Part shown: positions 32,425 through 42,288 of the stretch, piece by piece
Numbering within the stretch: the stretch's first letter is position 1
Layout of the letters: every line of letters starts with the position of its first letter
Source: Chlamydiota bacterium
GTDB lineage: Bacteria; Chlamydiota; Chlamydiia; Chlamydiales; Parachlamydiaceae
NCBI GenBank assembly: GCA_013288825.1
Contig: JABDBC010000003.1
Coordinates: 16,409-80,408 of the forward strand
Direction of reading: 5' to 3'
DNA: 64,000 bases
Made by a program: the position numbers and the translations under genes
The notes under the pieces: generated by a model
What the model saw: the letters and a program-made list of their open reading frames with translations, nothing else
What the model was told of the DNA's origin: nothing
The model's database searches: none

Positions 32425-33412
32425 AATCTTAGCCACATTAGCACTTCTACTACAACAAACACTTCCGCTTTTAGGTGGAAGCTATGTTAATCCACTCACA
32501 GATGTTTGCTGGGAGTGTGTTTTTCCTATTACTGTCAGTGGGGTCAATGTAACGCCTAACCATAAAGACTTAACTAAGTATGACACAAGATTTTGCTATT
32601 GTAAAGGAGCTCCTCTTAAAGCTGGCATTCCGCTGACGTTTTGGGAGCCCCTACACATGATCGAAGTGACAAGGCATGCCTACAAGCTCATCGCGATGGG
32701 TGGCACATCTGTTGGAAGCGAAAACATGAAAAATCGCGGTTCCATTGGAATTATAGGCGATGGCCCTTCGCAGACAAGTTTTTATCACGTTCATTGGTAT
32801 ACTTATCCCCTATTTTCGATACTTGGGCTTTTTGGGGATTTCCAGTGCATAGAAAATGGTTCGCTTGACATGGTTTATATGAGCGAATTCGATCCACTTT
32901 GGAACGACGAACAATTATCTATGATAATCAATTCTGAAGCCTCTATTTTCGCTAATCCTTTGGCGCAAATCGCCTGTATAGCAGACTGTATGGCATCAAG
33001 TGTCAACAAGCCATTAGACTCCCTATTCTGGTGCGCTGGTTGTGAAGGGTCTCTCTATCCCTTTACAGGCACTGTTGCGCACCATGTTGGAGCTGTGCAG
33101 GCAAGTTCGCTTCTTGTACAAAGACTTTTGGCCAAACATCATCGCACAGGTGTAGCTAAGGGTTATAATTCTGGAGACTTTTGCGAGCCTAAGTATATGC
33201 CTATCATTAAAAAGAGCCTCTATAAAACTCAAATGGCATATCCAACAGCACAAACTGCTGGCGAATGTCATGCTTTAGGTAAAAGTGATGCCTTATGGGG
33301 TTCTGGAAAGTCATTCCCCGTTGGTGGTGAAGATTTTGTCTATATCATTTGGACAAAAACACAGTGTTGTTTAGATGCGGTTCAACCACTACTAATACAG
33401 GCTAAGCCATGA
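32417..33412 (+). CDS. traU: TraU, mating-pair formation/DNA transfer protein
   Basis: 331 aa from ATG 32417, matching F TraU (330); an upstream in-frame start at 32378 would only add codons within trbC. Signal peptide to about 20, then VNPLTDVCWECVFPITVSG, CYCKGAPLKAGIPLTFWEP, NPLAQIACIADCMASS, FWCAGCEGSLYPF and a C-terminal MAYPTAQTAGECHALG. The numerous Cys are typical of TraU. It overlaps traN by 4 bp. Confidence 0.93.
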   Translation: MNKILATLALLLQQTLPLLGGSYVNPLTDVCWECVFPITVSGVNVTPNHKDLTKYDTRFCYCKGAPLKAGIPLTFWEPLHMIEVTRHAYKLIAMGGTSVGSENMKNRGSIGIIGDGPSQTSFYHVHWYTYPLFSILGLFGDFQCIENGSLDMVYMSEFDPLWNDEQLSMIINSEASIFANPLAQIACIADCMASSVNKPLDSLFWCAGCEGSLYPFTGTVAHHVGAVQASSLLVQRLLAKHHRTGVAKGYNSGDFCEPKYMPIIKKSLYKTQMAYPTAQTAGECHALGKSDALWGSGKSFPVGGEDFVYIIWTKTQCCLDAVQPLLIQAKP

Positions 33413-35169
33413 GGACAACATTCTTTTGCTGTATTTTGTTCTTGGCAGGTAGTTGGTGTTTTGGCGACGTAATGCAAGAAGCTTTAAAGGACGGAAAGGC
33501 ATTCGGAAAAAAACATTTAGCAAGCATTGAGGAAGCCAGTGAAAACTTCAATGTGAATGATATTACGTCTGAAGAAGAAAGTTTTGATGCTGAGCAAGCA
33601 AAGAAGATGGTCCTTACAAATCAGGCTCCGAAATCTGATGTAAGGGAACATATTTTGTGTGCAGAAGTTCAGAGAAATCAAAAGGAAAATAGAGGTTTTG
33701 GCAACGATGAGCACTTTTTGGATAGCGGGAATGAGCTCCTAAGCAACAACCAACCAGGTTTAGAAAATGTTTACGAAGCCAAGGATTTTCAGGTCATTAA
33801 ATGTAAAGAAGCCGTTGATCTGCTTCCTGTAGTTATTGAGAGGAATTTGCAAGTAAATATCGTTGAATCGATTCGTGAAGAGCATCAAAAGAAAGTTTGC
33901 AATGGCCACAGAGAAAAAAAAGAGTGGAGAATCGATGGGGTTGATGTTGTCTCCGCGATAAGTGAACTTGAAAAATTTAAAAAGTGTCTTATGGACAATC
34001 CAACGACAAAATCAGTTGTTTTCGAGAAGATAGATCAACACTCCTCTAAGATGGTTGTTTGGTATCACTTGACTCATGTGGATGATGCTGGAGAATGTAA
34101 TTGCTCGCACATAGAAAATTATTATACTCAAGAGCCCCCTAGAGAAGCAAATGATGAATGGCTCTACAGTGATCCGTCAATGTTGTCTCTACTTCTGTCA
34201 CCAGATTGTACACTACTTAAGCAAGACTGCACAGATACAACACCAGAAAAGACAATCAATGGTAAGCCTGTGAAAAGGTCTTGTTGGTCAGAAAGACTCG
34301 CTCTTGTCTGTAAACACAACAGTCGTGGAGATTGTGCAAAGCTCAGATCTAAGAATTGCGACCTAATCGAAAAAAGATGCTTACAAGAAGGCGAAAATGG
34401 ATGTCTTCTGTGGGAGCTGTCTTTTAAGTGTTATACAAAACTAATCAAGACCTTTCAAACTGGATCTACAGATGCTTCTTGTTTGAGCTCAGAAGATTGG
34501 TTGGTGGAATACAATCCGAACAATTCGCTTCCTGAAATTACCTCTAAATTATCTGTTTTCGAAGAGATTGAAAGAGAGATGAAAGCTGGACAGGTCTCAG
34601 CGGAAAAAATTGAAATCTTCGATGCAAAGAAAATGAAATGTTCAAAAAGCATTGCATCGGCAGTCATGTATGATTGTTGTTTTTCCCATTCTGGTCTTGC
34701 TAAAAAGGCTGGATTAGCTAAGTGTACCTTCGATGAAATAGCTCTTGCGGAATTGCGTGAGCAAGGCGTGTGCTATTATGTAGGTCATTATCCTGAAGAA
34801 ACTCTAGGAATTAAATCTGCCGATAAACACGTGTACTGCTGCTTTAAAACGAAATTAGCAAGAATTGTCAACGAAAAAGCTCGAAAGCAATTAGATAAAG
34901 ATTGGGGCAGTGCTAAGCACCCAGATTGCAGCGGCTTTTCTATAGATGAGCTAGCGAGGCTAGATTTTTCGAAATTAGATTTGAGTGAGATTGCTGAAGA
35001 TTATGCCAAGAAGATGCCTAATGACCTACAAGAGCGTCTTCAGAACTTTCAAGATCGCTTGAATGTGAAAATCAAAGAGAATCCAAAGTCTTTAGCTGGT
35101 GAAAATTGCCAAGGGTCCTCGGCTGATTGTCAGACAAATATTAATGAAAGTGAGGCACAGGATGCCTAG
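33409..35169 (+). CDS. traN: TraN, Cys-rich mating-pair stabilisation protein
   Basis: 586 aa (F TraN 602). Signal peptide (about 1-19), an acidic variable N-terminal third, then a Cys-rich core with CTLLKQDCTDTTPEKTING, CWSERLALVC, CDLIEKRCLQEGENGCLLWE and a C-terminal MYDCCFSHSGLAKKAGLAKC, then YCCFKTKLARIV. TraN is the outer-membrane adhesin that contacts the recipient. The adhesin-tip region between 80 and 240 is the part expected to vary with the host range. It overlaps traF by 8 bp. Confidence 0.92.
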   Translation: MRTTFFCCILFLAGSWCFGDVMQEALKDGKAFGKKHLASIEEASENFNVNDITSEEESFDAEQAKKMVLTNQAPKSDVREHILCAEVQRNQKENRGFGNDEHFLDSGNELLSNNQPGLENVYEAKDFQVIKCKEAVDLLPVVIERNLQVNIVESIREEHQKKVCNGHREKKEWRIDGVDVVSAISELEKFKKCLMDNPTTKSVVFEKIDQHSSKMVVWYHLTHVDDAGECNCSHIENYYTQEPPREANDEWLYSDPSMLSLLLSPDCTLLKQDCTDTTPEKTINGKPVKRSCWSERLALVCKHNSRGDCAKLRSKNCDLIEKRCLQEGENGCLLWELSFKCYTKLIKTFQTGSTDASCLSSEDWLVEYNPNNSLPEITSKLSVFEEIEREMKAGQVSAEKIEIFDAKKMKCSKSIASAVMYDCCFSHSGLAKKAGLAKCTFDEIALAELREQGVCYYVGHYPEETLGIKSADKHVYCCFKTKLARIVNEKARKQLDKDWGSAKHPDCSGFSIDELARLDFSKLDLSEIAEDYAKKMPNDLQERLQNFQDRLNVKIKENPKSLAGENCQGSSADCQTNINESEAQDA

Positions 35170-35914
35170 GGCTATCTTTTTATTTGTTTTGTTCGCAATT
35201 CCTTGGATATCCATAGATGCTGCCTGGGTTAATCGAAAAGCAGAGGGATGGGCTTGGTATGAGGATGTGGAGAAGAAAAAAGAAGAAAACACCATCCAAA
35301 AGCAAACAGCGCTTATTTCTGCTTCAGACAAATTGAAAGAATTTCAAGAAATGCAGCATGAAAAATTAGCAAAAGCAACTTTAGATCCGACCATCGAGAA
35401 TGTCAGAGATTATATGATCGAGAATCAGAAGATTACTGAGCTGTCAGAAAAGTTTGCTGCGATTTGGGCAAAGGTCCTGCTTGAACATCCGGAATTAGAC
35501 GTAACAGCAAGTGAAAACCCAGTATCTTTTTATGGTGTGCATGTTCAAAAGCAGCTGAAACAACAACAGACCGAGCAATTGATTGAGGATGTCGCGAAGG
35601 AAAACGGTTTGTTTTTCATCTATAACGGTAACGATTTACAGTCTCATGCTTTTGCTGTGGTTGTGAGGTTGTTGGAAGAAAAGTACCAATTTGAGGTCTT
35701 AGGCATCTCAGTTGACGGCGTTCTAATCAACGAAGTCAAAAATAACCACGTCGATATTGGTGTTGTAAACAGCTTAGGCATCACTGTTTTTCCAGCGTTA
35801 TTCGTTGTTAATCCAGAAACAGAGGAAGTGGTTCCTGTGGCTTTTGGGATGCGGTCCCTTGACCAGGTGGAGGAAAATATATTTATGCAATTTAATAAGA
35901 GATCAAATGATTAA
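35162..35914 (+). CDS. traF: TraF, pilus assembly thioredoxin-like protein
   Basis: 250 aa from ATG 35162 (F TraF 247); the earlier in-frame start at 35099 lies inside traN. Signal peptide ends near IDAAW; then AEGWAWYEDVEKKKEE, the TraF-type start, a coiled helix, and a thioredoxin-fold domain with GLFFIYNGND, GISVDGV and ITVFPALFVVNPE. The CXXC pair is missing, as in F TraF. Overlaps traH by 8 bp. Confidence 0.92.
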   Translation: MPRAIFLFVLFAIPWISIDAAWVNRKAEGWAWYEDVEKKKEENTIQKQTALISASDKLKEFQEMQHEKLAKATLDPTIENVRDYMIENQKITELSEKFAAIWAKVLLEHPELDVTASENPVSFYGVHVQKQLKQQQTEQLIEDVAKENGLFFIYNGNDLQSHAFAVVVRLLEEKYQFEVLGISVDGVLINEVKNNHVDIGVVNSLGITVFPALFVVNPETEEVVPVAFGMRSLDQVEENIFMQFNKRSND

Positions 35915-37286
35915 GAGACTATTTTCATTCATAGTCATTTTTGCCATTTTCGCATTGCCAATGCTTTATGCTGGCGAAACTAATAAGCTGACAAAAAACT
36001 TGAACAAATTCTTCAATAAACTTGGTTCCTCTGGAAATGTGACAGCAGCCGATGTGTATACAGGTCAACGAGCGGGGTATGCAACTGGTGGTGGTTTGGC
36101 CTTAAGAAATAGAGTAACGAGTGACAAGGTTGCAACGCTTACACTTCCAAAGTTTGATGCAGGTTGTGGAGGAATAGACCTTTATGCCGGTGGCATGTCT
36201 TTCATTAGTGGACCGCAAATTGGAGCTCAGCTTAAAAGCATTGCTTCAGGCTCAATGGGGTATGCGTTTTTATTGGGCGCAGAAACATTATCTCCTCAAT
36301 TTACAAACGTCGTTAAACAGCTGCAAACTTGGGCTAATACGATTAATGGAATTAACATCAATAGCTGTGAAACGGCATCAGCAATGGTTGGCTCTGTTTG
36401 GCCGAGAGATACGCTTGCTAAACAACAGATTTGCCGCAGTGTTGCAGGAAAATCAGGTAAAGTCACGGACTATGTGAATGGTAGACACCAATGTGCGATT
36501 AAGAGCGAATACGAGAATGCTATGCGAAAAATGGAAGAACAAAATGCAGACATGCTCAAAGAAGAGTTTAACTTAGCTTGGGAAGCTATTAAGCGCCAAG
36601 GAGGATGTGACGAGGATGAAAGAGAAATTTTCATGAGTCTGATGGGGACTGTGATTGTTAGAAAAGATAGAGATGGAAACATCGTCAGAGACATTATCCC
36701 AAGTAAAATCAATGATGATTCATTTCTAAAAGCACTTTTAAATGGGGGTATGGTCTCGACATTAGTATGTGATGCGAAATCAGATGTAAAAAAGGAAAGG
36801 TGCTTGATTGTGAAGGACGTAGTATCTGAGATTTCCAGGGAGAATTCTTGGATTGGCAAGATCGAGTCAAAGTTGAATGTAATTCAAAACAAAATATTCG
36901 CTGACCAAACACTGGATACGAACGAACAAGAATTTTTAGCAAAATCCCAATTGCCCCTCCACCAAATCGTCAATGCACTAACAGCTTATAAGCAAGGATA
37001 TTGCCCTGTGGAATTGTCTCAAATTGCCGAGCTGGTCGCAATGGATTTATTAATGCAATATCTTCGCGAAACGATCGAAGTTGTCAGGACAGGCTGCATA
37101 CAACTGAGAGGCACAGAACTCTACTCTTCCGACATTGATTCTTATTTGAAAAACCTGTCCATTGTAGAAAAAAAAGTATCTCAACATGAGTTGCATAACA
37201 GAGATATTCTTCTACAAAGACAGCATTTAGAGCAATTAGTGGAAAAAATTGAACAGCAACTCTCTTCAGAACTCATTATTAGATAG
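35907..37286 (+). CDS. traH: TraH, pilus assembly protein
   Basis: 459 aa from ATG 35907, one residue off F TraH (458). Signal peptide ends at MLYAG; followed by LNKFFNKLGSSGNVTAADVY, GQRAGYATGGGLALRNR, FDAGCGGIDLYAGGMSFI and INSCETASAMVGSVWP, all conserved TraH motifs. The C-terminus is a coiled coil (about 405-459). Periplasmic or outer-membrane partner of TraF, U, W and TrbB/I in pilus extension. Confidence 0.95.
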   Translation: MIKRLFSFIVIFAIFALPMLYAGETNKLTKNLNKFFNKLGSSGNVTAADVYTGQRAGYATGGGLALRNRVTSDKVATLTLPKFDAGCGGIDLYAGGMSFISGPQIGAQLKSIASGSMGYAFLLGAETLSPQFTNVVKQLQTWANTINGININSCETASAMVGSVWPRDTLAKQQICRSVAGKSGKVTDYVNGRHQCAIKSEYENAMRKMEEQNADMLKEEFNLAWEAIKRQGGCDEDEREIFMSLMGTVIVRKDRDGNIVRDIIPSKINDDSFLKALLNGGMVSTLVCDAKSDVKKERCLIVKDVVSEISRENSWIGKIESKLNVIQNKIFADQTLDTNEQEFLAKSQLPLHQIVNALTAYKQGYCPVELSQIAELVAMDLLMQYLRETIEVVRTGCIQLRGTELYSSDIDSYLKNLSIVEKKVSQHELHNRDILLQRQHLEQLVEKIEQQLSSELIIR

Positions 37287-37292
37287 GTTTGC

Positions 37293-40154
37293 ATGGAAAA
37301 TATTTTAGCTACGGCAACCCTGATCACATATGGTGATGGGGAAAAAATTGCAGGTGTACTAAATGCTGTTGCTATGATTATGAATAGCAACGGTACTGAT
37401 AACTTTGTTAGACCACTGGCAATGCTTTGCGCATTTATTTGTGGAGCATTTGGCATCAGTAAGGCATTGTTTTCAGGATCTATGGAGTCCCTTCTGAGCA
37501 AATATTTGTTTCCGATACTAATAATATCTACATTTTTCATGGTACCTACTACAACAGTAAGGGTTGAAGATCTTTTAATACGAGCAAATTCAAGAACAGT
37601 TGACAACGTACCACTACTGTTAGGCCGCTTTGCTGCGCTTACTAGTACAGCCAGTTATCACATCACACGCTCACTTGAAAGTGTCTTTCATTTAACAAAT
37701 GATTCTATAGGAGAACACAAACTGTCAGATTATGAAGAAACAGGGATGATTTTCGGTGCTGGAGCAGCGGTAGATCTAACCTTGTTTAAAATCACAGATG
37801 CTGAACTTGAGAAGAACTTAAGGAATTTTTCAAAACAATGTGTTTTATATGACATTGCACTTGGCCGGTATTCAATTAACAGCTTAAAGAAATCTACAGA
37901 CTTATGGGATTTTTTTGAGGCAAATACATCCAATGTACGCATGATCCCATATTGTAGCTCAGATACTTCAAATCAGACTCAGAAAGTAAAATGTGAGTAC
38001 AAAACCTGTAAAGAAGCAATTACTGAGATGAGAAAAAAACTTTCAAGTGAAGTTGCTTATTATGAAAAGGCCGATATGCTGAAAGGCTTGCCTGTTGCAT
38101 TCCAAGCATTTACAGGGATGGCAAATGCAAGCAAAGAAAATATTCTTGGCCAACAAATGATGATGCAGATGCTTTCTAGTGAGTTTAATGGTAGCAGCTT
38201 TGCAAAAATTCGTGCTGACAACTACCAGAAGAGCTACATGAACACTCTAGGAAGTTTGGCTGCTAAAACAATTATAGGGACTCGAAGCGCTGTTGAAGGG
38301 GTCATATATGGGTCTTTTGTACTTATTTTGCCTTTTTCTTTACTTCCAGGTGGATTGACGTTTATATCCAGATGGATGTGGTTTGTTATATGGATCCAAA
38401 TGTGGCCTCCATTTTTTGTGATTATTAATTATATTATGCTTTTAGTTGCTGAGGCTAAAGTCCAAACATTGTCCGGTATTGGATTGAGCTTTTACACTAA
38501 TGTAGGCATTCAAGATATCCAGGACCAAGTTCTAGCTATGGCAGGTTACTTATCTGCAAATGTCCCTTTCATAACATATACCTTTTTGCATGGAGGTATC
38601 AACGCAGTTGGATCCCTATCAAGCGCTATCATGAGTCCTCTAACAAGTGCAGCCTCTATTGCAGCTGGAGAGGAAACTTCGGGAAATTATTCTTTCGGTA
38701 ATGTCAGCACAGGAAACATGTCCCACCACAACGACAACGCGTTTCAAACAAACAGTGCCCCTTCATTAAGATCACAAGTCATCACGGCAAATAATGGAGT
38801 TGACAGCACAACGTTTGGATATAATGATCAAATTCATTCTCAGGGTCGCTCTGACCTTGGAATGGGATTTGCTTACGATGAGACAAATTCTGCAAGCATG
38901 TCTTCGGCTATCGCTCAATCACAAGCAATGACTGCCTCCAAGGAATCCGCATACACAACAGCAGCTTCTTCTCATGTTAGAAATACGGCAAATTTAGTAG
39001 AGACCCTGTCGAAGTCTGAAAATTATAACAGTGGTACCTCGCAAGGAACTTCGTTTGGTATTCAAAAAGATGCCAGCGAGGCTATTTCTATAGCTGAAAG
39101 ATACGGTAGTTCAATGGGTATGAATACCCGAGATAGCCTTGAAACTCTCGCCTCAGTTTCTGGCGGTTATGGATTGCCTCATTGGTTTCCCATGTTCAAT
39201 CTTGCTGCCAATGGTTCTCTAAGCAGTACAACCAGTGATGATGCTACGAAGGCATTAAGCGCTGCTCAGGATGCTGTTAGGAGTAGTGATTTTAAAACAC
39301 ACCTTCAGAAAATCCAAAATTTTGCCGAAAACAGCGGTGCTACAAGTTTAATAGACGAAGCAAAAAGAACTGCCCATGACTATTCAGAGTCGTGTGATAT
39401 GGTAAAATCCTCTCAGGAGGCTTATAGAGCTGCATTGAGCACCACCAATCAACTTACTGAGAATGCCGCTTGGTTGGAAAATACGTCTCAACATGTGACA
39501 TACAAGCAAACAGAAGAATTTTCTAAATGGATAAACGATACGGGAGCAATGCGTTTTAGCGAATTTGAGAGGGTTACGAATTCAGGTTCAGATGAGGAGC
39601 GCGTATGGTTGCTGAATAAGTATGCTGAATTTAATCGAGAAATGCATCCATCCTTGCTAAGAGAGCCCTCCATTGAGGGTTTTGCACCCCTTGAAGATAT
39701 GTACAATGGCGCTAAAAATGAAATGCCAAACATCAACTATGACGATGAGAAACAGAGGGTCAGTGAAGCGTACACAAAATTCAATAACGATGCAGAATTA
39801 ACGCCTGGAGAAGTAAGTAGAAAACGTGATGAGCTTGATCACTTATATAACAGGAAGGGCGATCACGATATTGAGAATAAGCTAGTGCTTCGAGAACATA
39901 ACCTAGACGTCTCTTTAAAGGAGATACGCAATCCTATCATTAATGAATCTAATAAGTTGCTGGCAATAAGAAAGGTTGGGCATGTGCTCGATGATGCGGT
40001 TTCGGTTGTAGGCAACGTTGTTTCTGGAGGTGTCGAGGCAGGCAGCATTGTATCTCTATGGAGCGATAAGTATTCGCAATATAGCGATCAAAATGAAAAT
40101 AAGAATTCGTTCAACATCAAGAGCAAGCCATTTTGGCTGAAAGAAGCGGATTAA
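37293..40154 (+). CDS. traG: TraG, mating-pair formation and entry-exclusion target
   Basis: 953 aa (F TraG 938). The N-terminal part has several membrane helices (about 20-90 and 330-440, including SFVLILPFSLLPGGLTFISRW and MWPPFFVIINYIMLLVA) with DNFVRPLAMLCAFICGAFG; the C-terminal 480 residues are a Ser/Ala/Asn-rich, helical periplasmic part. The N-terminus assists pilus assembly and the C-terminus stabilises mating pairs and meets TraS in F. No traS or traT is recognisable downstream. Confidence 0.9.
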   Translation: MENILATATLITYGDGEKIAGVLNAVAMIMNSNGTDNFVRPLAMLCAFICGAFGISKALFSGSMESLLSKYLFPILIISTFFMVPTTTVRVEDLLIRANSRTVDNVPLLLGRFAALTSTASYHITRSLESVFHLTNDSIGEHKLSDYEETGMIFGAGAAVDLTLFKITDAELEKNLRNFSKQCVLYDIALGRYSINSLKKSTDLWDFFEANTSNVRMIPYCSSDTSNQTQKVKCEYKTCKEAITEMRKKLSSEVAYYEKADMLKGLPVAFQAFTGMANASKENILGQQMMMQMLSSEFNGSSFAKIRADNYQKSYMNTLGSLAAKTIIGTRSAVEGVIYGSFVLILPFSLLPGGLTFISRWMWFVIWIQMWPPFFVIINYIMLLVAEAKVQTLSGIGLSFYTNVGIQDIQDQVLAMAGYLSANVPFITYTFLHGGINAVGSLSSAIMSPLTSAASIAAGEETSGNYSFGNVSTGNMSHHNDNAFQTNSAPSLRSQVITANNGVDSTTFGYNDQIHSQGRSDLGMGFAYDETNSASMSSAIAQSQAMTASKESAYTTAASSHVRNTANLVETLSKSENYNSGTSQGTSFGIQKDASEAISIAERYGSSMGMNTRDSLETLASVSGGYGLPHWFPMFNLAANGSLSSTTSDDATKALSAAQDAVRSSDFKTHLQKIQNFAENSGATSLIDEAKRTAHDYSESCDMVKSSQEAYRAALSTTNQLTENAAWLENTSQHVTYKQTEEFSKWINDTGAMRFSEFERVTNSGSDEERVWLLNKYAEFNREMHPSLLREPSIEGFAPLEDMYNGAKNEMPNINYDDEKQRVSEAYTKFNNDAELTPGEVSRKRDELDHLYNRKGDHDIENKLVLREHNLDVSLKEIRNPIINESNKLLAIRKVGHVLDDAVSVVGNVVSGGVEAGSIVSLWSDKYSQYSDQNENKNSFNIKSKPFWLKEAD

Positions 40155-40155
40155 A

Positions 40156-40416
40156 ATGAGCATTTTTCACGATATAACAGAAGGTGGGCAAACCACAACA
40201 CATCGCGTCAGAATGTTTAAACAGGTGTTTTTGACAAACACTAAGGCAGCTATTCTGATTGCAATTTCGTTATACGTTTATCTGATGGCTCAACTACCAG
40301 TGGTTTATTATCAGGCCGCATGGTATAATCTAGAGGCTTTATTTTGCATTTCATTAAACGAAAAAATCTCTGTAAAACAAGACTTTTGGAGGAAGGTGGC
40401 TCATCAACACCTTTGA
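40156..40416 (+). pseudogene. traD: traD 5' part, closed by an in-frame TGA
   Basis: 86 aa resembling the start of F TraD (here IFHDITEGGQTTTHRVRMF) with the first membrane helix (about 32-52). The TGA at 40414-40416 is in the same frame as the downstream traD reading frame, and the 18 codons between them are open. A single nonsense change therefore splits an otherwise continuous gene (40156-41835, about 559 codons). Confidence 0.75.
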
Positions 40417-40470
40417 TCTAATGAGGCTGATATTAGTTGCGGTCAGTTAATAATCCGTACTAAACCTCTT

Positions 40471-41835
40471 ATGGATGGCCTAAAGAATGTAGCAATCAAA
40501 AACCTCTTAAAAGCAGCGACTGTGTTCATCTGCTGTTTTCTTGTTGGTTTTGCGTTTTTTTTCTTAAGAGGGCGCGTGAGGAAAAAAAATAAGCACGTTT
40601 CTGGACAGAAAATTGCTTCTGCCTGGAAAATAAGGCTCCTGCTTACACTAAAAGGTAAAGCCTCAAAAATAAAAATAGGACCCCTACCGCTTGTTAAGGA
40701 CACAGAAACGCAACATATTTTAATCACCGGCGGAACAGGGAGTGGTAAAACAAACTGCATCCATCATATATTAACGCAGATTAGATTGTTGGGACATCGA
40801 GCTGTGGTAATTGATACCACTGGCATATACAGGGAGAGATATTTCAGGCCAGGAAAAGACATCCTCCTTAACCCTACAGATCCACAAAGTGTCCCCTGGC
40901 ATCCTTGGGCGGAATGTAGCAATCAGATTGACTATGAAGCGCTTGCAGAAAATTTCATCCCAAACAGCCACTCCGAGCAAGAAAGTTATTGGCGTATTAC
41001 AGCAAGATCGCTGTTTAGCGCTTTGTTACAGAAAACGGAACATTCTAAGAAAACGTCAGACCTCACTAAGTGGATACTTTTCGAAAACCTTTTGCATCTT
41101 AGTCGGTTCTTAGAAGGAACAGAAGCCTCTGCCCACATAGATATGGCATCAGAAAAAACAGCTGGCTCAGTAAGGTCTGTCGCCTCTTCTTTCCTTAGAT
41201 GTTTAAAATATTTGAACGATACAGATACCCCATTTTCAATTAGAGACTGGGTTATGTCTGATAAAAAAGATGACGATGCGTGGTTATTTTTAAGTTGTGA
41301 TCCCGGACAAAGAGCAGCTTTTAGTCCAATGATCTCATGCTGGTTTTCCATTGCAGCTCGCAGCTTGTTAAGAACAAAACCCAATTTTTCCAGACGCCTC
41401 TGGTTTGTTGTAGATGAGTTACCGACATTGAATAAGTTAAAAGAGCTAGAGCCTCTTCTAGCAGAAAGCAGGAAATATGGAGGCTGTGCCTTGCTCGCGA
41501 TTCAATCGCCTGCACAGATTGAAGACATCTACGGAAGAGCTGCCTGCCGAACAATCATAGGACTGTGTGCGACAAAAATAATATTTTCCGAGATGGATGG
41601 CGAAACGGCTGAGAGGATTTCTCGCTCTTTTGGTAGCCACGAATTTAAAGAAATCCATGAGAACATTTCTTATGGAGCGCACGAAATGAGAGATGGCGTG
41701 AGTCTATCTACTCAAACTAAACTACAGCCACTAGTGAGCGCTTCTGCCATTCACTCGCTAAACGCAAACCAATGTTATGTTAAACTTTTTGGCAATCTAC
41801 CAGTTGCTAAAATAATACTTAATATTGTACATTGA
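40471..41835 (+). CDS. traD: TraD coupling protein, main ATPase part
   Basis: 454 aa from ATG 40471. A membrane helix (about 15-33) would be the second TraD helix, followed by Walker A ITGGTGSGKTN at about 86-96, VIDTTGIYRERYF, DILLNPTDPQSVPWHPWAEC, Walker B LWFVVDELPTLNKL and LLAIQSPAQIEDIYG. The coupling protein hands the relaxase-DNA complex to the channel. Compared with F TraD (about 717-732 aa) it lacks the long C-terminal tail that binds TraM. Without read-through of the upstream TGA it lacks the first membrane helix. No ribosome site is evident at 40471. Confidence 0.85.
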   Translation: MDGLKNVAIKNLLKAATVFICCFLVGFAFFFLRGRVRKKNKHVSGQKIASAWKIRLLLTLKGKASKIKIGPLPLVKDTETQHILITGGTGSGKTNCIHHILTQIRLLGHRAVVIDTTGIYRERYFRPGKDILLNPTDPQSVPWHPWAECSNQIDYEALAENFIPNSHSEQESYWRITARSLFSALLQKTEHSKKTSDLTKWILFENLLHLSRFLEGTEASAHIDMASEKTAGSVRSVASSFLRCLKYLNDTDTPFSIRDWVMSDKKDDDAWLFLSCDPGQRAAFSPMISCWFSIAARSLLRTKPNFSRRLWFVVDELPTLNKLKELEPLLAESRKYGGCALLAIQSPAQIEDIYGRAACRTIIGLCATKIIFSEMDGETAERISRSFGSHEFKEIHENISYGAHEMRDGVSLSTQTKLQPLVSASAIHSLNANQCYVKLFGNLPVAKIILNIVH

Positions 41836-42288
41836 CCACGAAAAATGCCATATACAAATGTTTTATATGGCTTTATGTAATGAAGAGGTTTTATGCATCC
41901 TTTGATGATGTTTTTCGTGAACAAGCCAAAAACATTTAAGAACTACATATGGGGTTTCTTTTCAATTTTATGCTTTTGCACAATCCTGTACGGATTCATC
42001 GATACATTTATAAGCTCTTTATTCATTTTAATGACATATACCATCAGTTGCTAAAATAATACTTAATATTGTACATTGACCACGAAAAATGCCATATACA
42101 AATGTTTTATATGGCTTTATGTAATGAAGAGGTTTTATGCATCCTTTGATGATGTTTTTCGTGAACAAGCCAAAAACATTTAAGAACTACATATGGGGTT
42201 TCTTTTCAATTTTATGCTTTTGCACAATCCTGTACGGATTCATCGATACATTTATAAGCTCTTTATTCATTTTAATGACATATACCAT
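41801..42288. repeat. Perfect 244-bp tandem duplication at the end of traD
   Basis: Copy 1 is 41801-42044 and copy 2 is 42045-42288, with no difference seen. The unit runs from the last 11 codons of traD into the first 51 codons of the following gene, so a truncated start of that gene (41893 onward, stopping soon after the junction) precedes the intact one. Absence of divergence suggests a very recent event or an assembly artefact. Confidence 0.9.

Noticed and set aside
40414..40416. Selenocysteine at the traD TGA
   Set aside because: No selenocysteine insertion hairpin seen just after the TGA and no reason for Sec in a coupling protein; nonsense mutation is simpler.
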